The translations under genes and the position numbers were made by a program. Source: JBOFCS01 sp051646185 (GTDB lineage Bacteria > Actinomycetota > Actinomycetes > Mycobacteriales > Mycobacteriaceae). From it: a stretch of DNA of 11,995 bases. Shown here piece after piece: positions 7,046-11,995 of this stretch. Every line of letters begins with the position of its first letter. Within the stretch, counting starts at the first letter, position 1. Under the pieces are notes generated by a model. That model saw only the letters and a list, made by a program, of their open reading frames with translations, was not told the origin of the DNA and ran no database searches. The stretch lies in the NCBI GenBank assembly GCA_051646185.1, contig JBOFCS010000173.1:1-11995 (forward strand). Reading direction: 5' to 3'.

Positions 7046-7840
7046 TCAAGCATGTTGACTTGAGACTGAGATTACTTCCCCAGTAAGGTAGCTCGAATAA
7101 TCACTGGCCAAAAAGGCAATCGTTGATGCAATTTCCCAAGGCTCAGCAGCTCGACCAAATGCCTCCTCGGAAGATAGCTGATCAAGCAACTCCCCAGAAG
7201 TCACCTTGGCGAGAAACTCGTGTTTGGCAATGCTCGGCGCCACCGCATTTATTCGCACTCCAAATTCAGTCGCTTCCACTGCGCTGCATCGAGTCAACGC
7301 CATAACCCCAGCTTTAGCTGCCGCATAATGGGCTTGACCATACTGAGCGCGCCAACCAAGTACACTGGCATTATTGATAATCACTCCCCCGTGCCCAGCC
7401 CTGCGAAAATAGTTGAGAGCAGACCTAGTGCATCGAAAAGTACCGTTGAGGGTAACATCGAGCACTCTGTCCCACTGATCATCAGTCATATCAACCACTG
7501 GGGTTTCACCACCTAGTCCGGCATTATTGACCAACACATCAATGCGACCGAACTTCTTCTCGGACAAGGAAATCAGGGATTCTATCTGTTCAGAGCTAGT
7601 AACATCACACACCCCAGTCTCCACCCTACCTAAGCCGCTTTCGCTCAGTTCCAACCGAGTTTGCTCCAATCGACGCTCATGCCAATCAGAGATCATCACA
7701 TCAGCACCTTCCGCCAAAACGCGACGTGCAGTTGCTGAACCGATACCCGTACCAGCGGCTGCGGTAATCACAACAACCCGCCCCTGTAACAATCCGTGCC
7801 CTGGGATTTCTTGTGGGGCAATAGAAAGTTGACTTTTCAT
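7046..7840 (-). CDS. ipdF: IpdF, SDR dehydrogenase acting on (hydroxy-)HIP-CoA
   Basis: A 264-residue classical SDR. The dinucleotide loop is TAAAGTGIG (26-34), followed by DWHERR with Asp52, which favours NAD(H). CDV (78-80), NNAG (105-108), Ser159 (NNASVLG) and Tyr172/Lys176 (HYAAAKAG) form an intact catalytic core, although the helix-4 Asn is Thr (DVTLNGTF). IpdF (Rv3559c in M. tuberculosis) is assigned to oxidoreduction at the ring C oxygen of HIP-CoA derivatives. The start ATG at 7840 overlaps the fadE30 stop as ATGA (7840-7837), so the two are translationally coupled, and the fadE30-ipdF order matches mycobacteria. The gene converges on the SDR gene with a 13-nt gap. The identification rests on position and length as well as sequence. 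Confidence 0.88.
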   Translation of the reverse strand: MKSQLSIAPQEIPGHGLLQGRVVVITAAAGTGIGSATARRVLAEGADVMISDWHERRLEQTRLELSESGLGRVETGVCDVTSSEQIESLISLSEKKFGRIDVLVNNAGLGGETPVVDMTDDQWDRVLDVTLNGTFRCTRSALNYFRRAGHGGVIINNASVLGWRAQYGQAHYAAAKAGVMALTRCSAVEATEFGVRINAVAPSIAKHEFLAKVTSGELLDQLSSEEAFGRAAEPWEIASTIAFLASDYSSYLTGEVISVSSQHA

Positions 7841-9030
7841 AGCCTTACCTCTCTGGGAAGTCCGAGCACCCGCTCGGCAATAATATTTCTCTGAACCTCA
7901 TTCGAACCACCATAAATTGTGTCCGCTCGAGTAAACAGATACAGCCGCTGCCACTGATCAAGCTCACCCTTATCGGCAAACATCGCTGGTGCACCAATAA
8001 CTTCCATTGCTAAGTCACCCAAACTTCGGTGCCAATTTGCCCATAACAGCTTTGAGATATTGGCTTGGCCTCCGGCACCACTGGCATCGTTACTAGCAGA
8101 TCGCAAAGTACTTACTGCATAAGCTCTCATCGCTTTAAGCCCAACCCATGCTCGGGTCAACTTATCCCGAATAATCGGGTCATCCACGGTACCATTAGCT
8201 TTAGCGACAGCAATCAGTTCGGTTAGTTCACGAGCGAAACCAACCTGCTGTCCCAATGTGGATACTCCTCTTTCAAAAGACAAGGTTCCCATAGCAACGC
8301 GCCAACCAGAACCAGGTTCACCAACCACAAGATCTGCATCCGTTACCGCTCCTGTAAAAAACACTTCATTAAACTCAGAGGTACCGGTCAACTGACGGAT
8401 CGGGCGCACCTCAATTTCCGGCTGATCCATCGGAACGAGTAAATACGATAGCCCTTGATGTCGAGTCGACTGTGGGTCAGTTCGAGCAAGAACAAAACAC
8501 CACTGAGCTAAGTGCGCTAACGAAGTCCAGACCTTTTGCCCAGTAATCTCCCAGACCCCTTCACATAATTTTGCCGACGTAGCCACCGCGGCGAGATCAG
8601 AACCTGCACCTGGTTCTGAATATCCCTGACACCACAGCTCGGTGACCGTCTTAATGCCAGGCAAAAACCTATGCTTTTGCTCTGCTGATCCAAAAGCAAT
8701 AAGCGTTGGACCAAGGAGTTCCTCACCAATATGACTAACCCGAGCCGGGGCATTAGCTCGGGCGTACTCTTCGTGAAAGATCACTTGCTGCATAAGAGAG
8801 GCATCACTGCCCCCATATTCCACCGGCCATCCCAAACAGGTCCAGCCGGCCGCGGCAAGATGACGATCCCAGGCCAATCGCTCAACAAAAGCTTCATGTT
8901 CCCGCCCCGGCCCCCCTAGCCCACGCAAGGAAGCAAAATCGCCAACAAGATTTTCTTCTAACCACCGCCGCACCGCAGCGCCAAATTCTTCATTGGAAAG
9001 TTCTGTGGCTAATACCTGGTTTTGTACCAT
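7837..9030 (-). CDS. fadE30: FadE30, HIP-CoA-type acyl-CoA dehydrogenase
   Basis: A 397-residue acyl-CoA dehydrogenase. FAD-binding segments are WCQGYSEPGAGSDLA (133-147) and KVWTSLAHLAQWC (166-178). The C-terminal signature is IYGGSNEVQRNIIAERVLGLP (372-392). The medium-chain-type catalytic Glu position before GGS is Gly374; instead Glu253 in LSFERGVS aligns with the helix-G glutamate of isovaleryl-CoA dehydrogenase and is the probable base. In M. tuberculosis FadE30 oxidises the propionyl side chain of a hydroxylated HIP-CoA. The ATG at 9030 has no clear ribosome-binding site. The candidate -10 TAGGTT (9047-9042) would give a leader of only about 5 nt, close to leaderless. Transcription diverges from fadD3 across a KstR2 operator, and ipdF follows by a 4-nt overlap. 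Confidence 0.92.
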   Translation of the reverse strand: MVQNQVLATELSNEEFGAAVRRWLEENLVGDFASLRGLGGPGREHEAFVERLAWDRHLAAAGWTCLGWPVEYGGSDASLMQQVIFHEEYARANAPARVSHIGEELLGPTLIAFGSAEQKHRFLPGIKTVTELWCQGYSEPGAGSDLAAVATSAKLCEGVWEITGQKVWTSLAHLAQWCFVLARTDPQSTRHQGLSYLLVPMDQPEIEVRPIRQLTGTSEFNEVFFTGAVTDADLVVGEPGSGWRVAMGTLSFERGVSTLGQQVGFARELTELIAVAKANGTVDDPIIRDKLTRAWVGLKAMRAYAVSTLRSASNDASGAGGQANISKLLWANWHRSLGDLAMEVIGAPAMFADKGELDQWQRLYLFTRADTIYGGSNEVQRNIIAERVLGLPREVRL

Positions 9031-9041
9031 GCCTATACGCT

Positions 9042-9047
9042 AACCTA
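9042..9047 (-). promoter_or_regulatory. Probable -10 element of the fadE30-ipdF operon
   Basis: TAGGTT on the minus strand starts at the outer base of the KstR2 operator, exactly as TAGGCT does at the SDR promoter. Transcription would begin near 9035, about 5 nt before the fadE30 ATG. Confidence 0.4.
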
Positions 9048-9060
9048 CCAAGCACTTGCT
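9047..9060. promoter_or_regulatory. KstR2 operator between fadE30 and fadD3
   Basis: ACCAAGCACTTGCT fits all fixed positions of the KstR2 motif AnCAAGnnCTTGnT and shares 13 of 14 bases with the operator at 6269-6282. The fadE30-fadD3 intergenic region also carries a known KstR2 site in M. tuberculosis. It should repress both divergent operons. Confidence 0.92.
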
Positions 9061-9075
9061 TTGTATAGGAGTTTG

Positions 9076-10644
9076 ATGAAAAGTACTGCAGACACCATCC
9101 CCGCGGCACTGGCACAGGCCAGTCGCGAGTTCCCCAACGCCGAAGCGTTATGCGATGGTGAACTGCGCTTAAGCTTTGCCGAACTTCATGACCAGGTGCG
9201 CACCATGGCCGGGGCCCTCATCGCACTTGATCTCGAACACGGTGATCGGGTCGCTATCTGGTCACCTAACACCTGGCATTGGGTTATCACCGCCCTCGCC
9301 ACCCACTACATCGGCGCTACGGTAATTCCCATCAACACCCGTTATACCGGTGCAGAAGCTACCGACATTCTGCACCGAACCCAAACCAGGGCACTGGTAA
9401 TTGTTGAAAATTTTTTGAACACTGACCGGTTAGCCCTGCTCGACCCAGCGGACTTACCGGCACTGAGGACTGTTATCCAGATTCCTATCGAATCGCCCCT
9501 TGCCACCACACAAGAAACCTACAGCTTTGCTGACATTGCGGTTCATCAGTGGTCTCAACTGCACTCACTAGCCCAACCGATCAGTCCAACACAAGTTGAA
9601 GAACGGGCAGCGGCTGTGGCGGCCACCGACATCAGCGACATACTTTTCACCTCAGGAACCACAGGGCGCAGCAAGGGTGTGCTGTACACCCATAAGCAAT
9701 CTCTTGCCACCTCGGCCGACTGGGCCCGCTGCGGTCTCCTCAGCACTACTGACCGTTACCTGATTATCAATCCTTTTTTTCATAGCTTTGGATATAAAGC
9801 TGGAATCCTGGCTTGTCTACAAACTGGAGCAACTATCATTCCCATGCTGACTTTTTCAGCGGAGGGCGCTATGCGCATGGTGCAGGATCACCAGATCACC
9901 GTCCTGCCGGGCCCACCCACGATCTACCAGACAATCCTCGATAGCCCTCAGCGATCCCAATTTAACCTCACGAGCTTAAGATTCGCTGTTACTGGCGCAA
10001 CGATCGTCCCAATAACACTTATTGAACGCATGCAAACGGAGTTAGATTTCGATATTGTGCTAACAGCCTATGGCTTAACTGAATCCGGCGGATTTGGAAC
10101 AATGTGCCAACCTCAGGATGACGCCAAAACCGTCGCTACCACCTGCGGACGTCCAATTGCCGACTTTGAATTACGCATTTCCGATAGTGGTGAGGTACTA
10201 CTGCGTGGACCGAATGTCATGCTAGGTTACCTAGACGATATCGAATCTACTTTTAATGCAATAGATTCTGAAGGTTGGTTACATACTGGAGATATCGGAA
10301 GATTAACCAGCCAGGGGTATCTGCAGATTACCGACCGACTTAAAGATATGTACATCTGTGGCGGATTTAATGTCTACCCAGCCGAAGTTGAACAGGTACT
10401 TGCACAAATCCCGGAGATCGCTGAGGCGGCAGTCATTGGAGTACCGCAGGAGCGACTCGGCGAAGTTGGTCGAGCATTTATCGTAAAAAATCCTGGTAAC
10501 AACCTCACCGAAACCACGGTACTTAACCATTGCAAAAACAAATTAGCTAACTATAAAGTCCCCCACTCCATAGTTTTTGTCGACGAACTTCCCAGAAACC
10601 CTGGCGGAAAAGTTCTTAAATATGTTCTGCGTAAGGAGAACTAG
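9076..10644 (+). CDS. fadD3: FadD3, HIP-CoA ligase
   Basis: A 522-residue ANL-superfamily acyl-CoA synthetase. The AMP-binding P-loop is FTSGTTGRSKG (191-201), then AYGLTES (331-337), the HTGD motif (403-406), the hinge/A8 segment DRLKDMYICGGFNVYPAEVE (420-439) and the catalytic Lys512 in RNPGGKVLK. FadD3 attaches CoA to HIP, the committed step of C/D ring catabolism; its product HIP-CoA is the KstR2 inducer, so the enzyme switches on its own regulon. The ATG at 9076 is chosen over the in-frame ATG at 9022, which would overlap fadE30 and lies upstream of the operator and promoter. AGGAG (9067-9071) stands only 4 nt from the ATG. TATAGG (9064-9069) could instead be a -10 that makes the mRNA leaderless. 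The order fadE30/fadD3/fadE31 follows mycobacteria apart from the inserted crotonase gene. Confidence 0.93.
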   Translation: MKSTADTIPAALAQASREFPNAEALCDGELRLSFAELHDQVRTMAGALIALDLEHGDRVAIWSPNTWHWVITALATHYIGATVIPINTRYTGAEATDILHRTQTRALVIVENFLNTDRLALLDPADLPALRTVIQIPIESPLATTQETYSFADIAVHQWSQLHSLAQPISPTQVEERAAAVAATDISDILFTSGTTGRSKGVLYTHKQSLATSADWARCGLLSTTDRYLIINPFFHSFGYKAGILACLQTGATIIPMLTFSAEGAMRMVQDHQITVLPGPPTIYQTILDSPQRSQFNLTSLRFAVTGATIVPITLIERMQTELDFDIVLTAYGLTESGGFGTMCQPQDDAKTVATTCGRPIADFELRISDSGEVLLRGPNVMLGYLDDIESTFNAIDSEGWLHTGDIGRLTSQGYLQITDRLKDMYICGGFNVYPAEVEQVLAQIPEIAEAAVIGVPQERLGEVGRAFIVKNPGNNLTETTVLNHCKNKLANYKVPHSIVFVDELPRNPGGKVLKYVLRKEN

Positions 10645-10646
10645 CA

Positions 10647-11504
10647 ATGAATACTGAAGATGAGGTTGTGCACTACCAGGTTCGGGAGACCGTTGCCTTT
10701 GTCACCATGAATCGACCTGACTATCGAAATGCCCAAAATTCCCGCATGACTTATGCTTTAGATGCCGCTTTCAGTAAGGCGGTTGACGATGACAACGTAA
10801 AGGTCATTATTCTAGCCGGAAATGGTAAGCACTTTTCCGCCGGACATGACATCGGGACCCCAGGGCGTGATGTCGACATACACTACGAAAATAAAGCAGC
10901 ACTGTGGTGGGATCATATCCATAAAACCGGTGGTGATCAACGCTTTGCCCGCGAGCTAGAGGTTTACCTCGGTATGTGTCGACGATGGCGAGAAATCCCT
11001 AAGCCGACCATAGCAATGGTTCAAGGTGCATGTATCGCTGGTGGGTTAATGCTGGCCTGGGTTTGCGATATGATTGTCGCCGCCGACACAGCATTCTTTT
11101 CTGATCCCGTTGTTCGGATGGGAATACCTGGCGTAGAATATTTTGCCCATCCCTGGGTACTAGGCCCTCGTAGAGCCAAAGAAATACTGTTCACTGGACA
11201 AAGATTTACCGCTGCGCAGGCATACGACTGGGGAATGATTAATAGTGTTGTATCCCAAGAGGACTTGGAATCTACTGCAGTGGAACTTGCTGAGAAAATC
11301 TCTGAGATGCCATCTTTTGGACTGGCATTAGCCAAAAAGGCCGTCAACCAATGCGAGGATACTATGGGACTAAGGTCCGGGATGGACTCGGTATTTGGTC
11401 TACACCACTTCGCCCACTCGCATAACGCTGAAGCTGGCGCGGATTCGCTCGGAGGCATGGATGCCAAATCTATGAAATCCTCAGCTCGGGAGCGAAATAA
11501 ATGA
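10647..11504 (+). CDS. Crotonase-superfamily protein lacking both hydratase glutamates
   Basis: A 285-residue crotonase-fold protein, 2 nt after fadD3 with AAGGAG (10633-10638) 8 nt before its ATG. The oxyanion-hole segments HFSAGHDI (62-69) and CIAGGLMLAWVCD (129-141) are present. Aligned on rat enoyl-CoA hydratase, Glu144 is replaced by Met135 (GGCEL to GGLML) and Glu164 by Val155 (QPEILLG to DPVVRMG). Asp153 or Glu164 (GIPGVEYF) could supply a different acid. It should bind an acyl-CoA, but water addition by the usual mechanism looks unlikely; hydrolase, isomerase or lyase chemistry is possible. Its place in the fadD3 operon suggests a substrate derived from HIP-CoA. M. tuberculosis has no crotonase gene between fadD3 and fadE31. 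Its stop overlaps the next start as ATGA (11501-11504). Confidence 0.88.
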   Translation: MNTEDEVVHYQVRETVAFVTMNRPDYRNAQNSRMTYALDAAFSKAVDDDNVKVIILAGNGKHFSAGHDIGTPGRDVDIHYENKAALWWDHIHKTGGDQRFARELEVYLGMCRRWREIPKPTIAMVQGACIAGGLMLAWVCDMIVAADTAFFSDPVVRMGIPGVEYFAHPWVLGPRRAKEILFTGQRFTAAQAYDWGMINSVVSQEDLESTAVELAEKISEMPSFGLALAKKAVNQCEDTMGLRSGMDSVFGLHHFAHSHNAEAGADSLGGMDAKSMKSSARERNK

Positions 11505-11995
11505 ACCTTGATTTGGATGAACGAACACTCACATTTCAGCAAGAAGTTCGATCATGGCTCGCCAAACATGTCCCCCCTACACCACTCCCCTCTTTGGATA
11601 CCACCGAAGGTTTTGCAGCACACCGACAGTGGGAAAAAAAGTTGGCCCAGGATCAACTTTCCGTCGTTTCTTGGCCAACAGAGCTAGGTGGGCGTGGTTG
11701 TTCCATTTTGGAATGGGTAATTTTCGAGGAGGAATACTATGCTGCCGGAGCTCCGACCCGGGTAAGCCAGAATGGAATATTTCTTCTTGCACCGACTCTG
11801 TTCAGTCATGGAACAATCGAACAGCGCAGTCGAATATTACCTAAAATGGCAACTGGACAAGAGATTTGGGCGCAGGCTTGGTCTGAGCCCGGAGCAGGTA
11901 GCGATTTGGCTGGAATAAAATCAACAGCCCAAAGAGTTACTGGTGGCTGGCTGCTGAATGGACAAAAGACGTGGAGTTCACGGGCTAGCTTTGCA
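11501..11995 (+). CDS. fadE31: FadE31-like acyl-CoA dehydrogenase, 5' part
   Basis: The gene runs off the window end; 165 codons are readable without a stop. It starts MNLDLDERTLTFQQEVRSWL, the usual N-terminal helix of acyl-CoA dehydrogenases. It continues with SWPTELGGRG, RVSQNGIFLLAPTL, and the FAD/substrate segment WAQAWSEPGAGSDLAG, ending in LNGQKTWSS. The catalytic region lies outside the window. The ATG overlaps the upstream crotonase stop, so it is translationally coupled into the fadD3 operon. In mycobacteria fadE31 follows fadD3 and its product forms heterotetramers with FadE32 or FadE33 for late beta-oxidation of the ring remnant. The assignment to FadE31 rather than another FadE is by position; the family itself is certain. 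Confidence 0.82.
   Translation, partial: MNLDLDERTLTFQQEVRSWLAKHVPPTPLPSLDTTEGFAAHRQWEKKLAQDQLSVVSWPTELGGRGCSILEWVIFEEEYYAAGAPTRVSQNGIFLLAPTLFSHGTIEQRSRILPKMATGQEIWAQAWSEPGAGSDLAGIKSTAQRVTGGWLLNGQKTWSSRASFA

Noticed and set aside
7045..7064. CTCAAG-8 nt-CTTGAG inverted repeat at the end of ipdF, considered as a third KstR2 site or a terminator
   Set aside because: KstR2 sites have CAAG and CTTG separated by 2 nt, not 8. The stem is short and no U-tract follows on either strand.
9022..9075. 18-residue N-terminal extension of FadD3
   Set aside because: It overlaps the fadE30 start and includes the KstR2 operator; translation from 9076 fits the family start.
1..11995. tRNA, rRNA, CRISPR arrays, insertion sequences, phage genes
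   Set aside because: No cloverleaf, repeat-spacer pattern, transposase motif or terminal inverted repeats were seen; the window is almost fully occupied by the metabolic genes listed.

Overview
The window is most of a bacterial gene cluster for degrading the last two rings (C and D) of steroids such as cholesterol. It is the HIP pathway regulon controlled by the TetR repressor KstR2, as known in Mycobacterium, Rhodococcus and relatives. Proteins recognisable from their residues are EchA20 (3' part only), IpdA, IpdB, IpdC, FadA6, KstR2, IpdF, FadE30, FadD3 and the start of an acyl-CoA dehydrogenase in the FadE31 position. The organism is therefore probably a member of the Mycobacteriales (Corynebacterium/Rhodococcus/Mycobacterium group). 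The base composition is close to balanced, lower in G+C than most steroid degraders of this order. I cannot name the genus.

Layout. Positions 1-3106 (+ strand): echA20 3' end, ipdA, ipdB, ipdC, tightly packed with stop/start overlaps. Positions 3112-4329 (- strand): a secreted LIP-family lipase, convergent with ipdC. Positions 4431-6224 (- strand): fadA6 and kstR2. Positions 6225-6294: a divergent control region with a perfect KstR2 operator. Positions 6295-7032 (+): an SDR-fold protein lacking the catalytic Tyr. Positions 7046-9030 (-): ipdF and fadE30, overlapping by 4 nt. Positions 9031-9075: a second divergent control region with a perfect KstR2 operator. Positions 9076 to the window end (+): fadD3, a crotonase-fold protein, and the 5' part of a fadE31-like gene. 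There is no gene-free stretch above 300 bases.

How the genes work together (established for the families; the substrates here are inferred). FadD3 activates HIP, the C/D-ring indanedione propanoate left after rings A and B are removed, to HIP-CoA. IpdF and FadE30 handle the redox chemistry and side-chain beta-oxidation. IpdC is a flavin oxidoreductase preparing the ring system. EchA20 opens ring D hydrolytically, IpdAB opens ring C hydrolytically, and FadA6 thiolyses the opened chain. FadE31-type dehydrogenases then continue beta-oxidation. KstR2 represses the set until HIP-CoA accumulates.

The most unusual points are: (1) the SDR beside kstR2 has N, S and Y of the catalytic tetrad replaced; (2) the crotonase after fadD3 lacks both catalytic glutamates of enoyl-CoA hydratases; (3) a secreted lipase with its own promoter sits in the middle of the regulon; (4) both KstR2 operators abut a -10-like TAGGYT hexamer in identical geometry; and (5) a perfect 16-bp inverted repeat lies within the SDR gene, with a third copy in ipdF.
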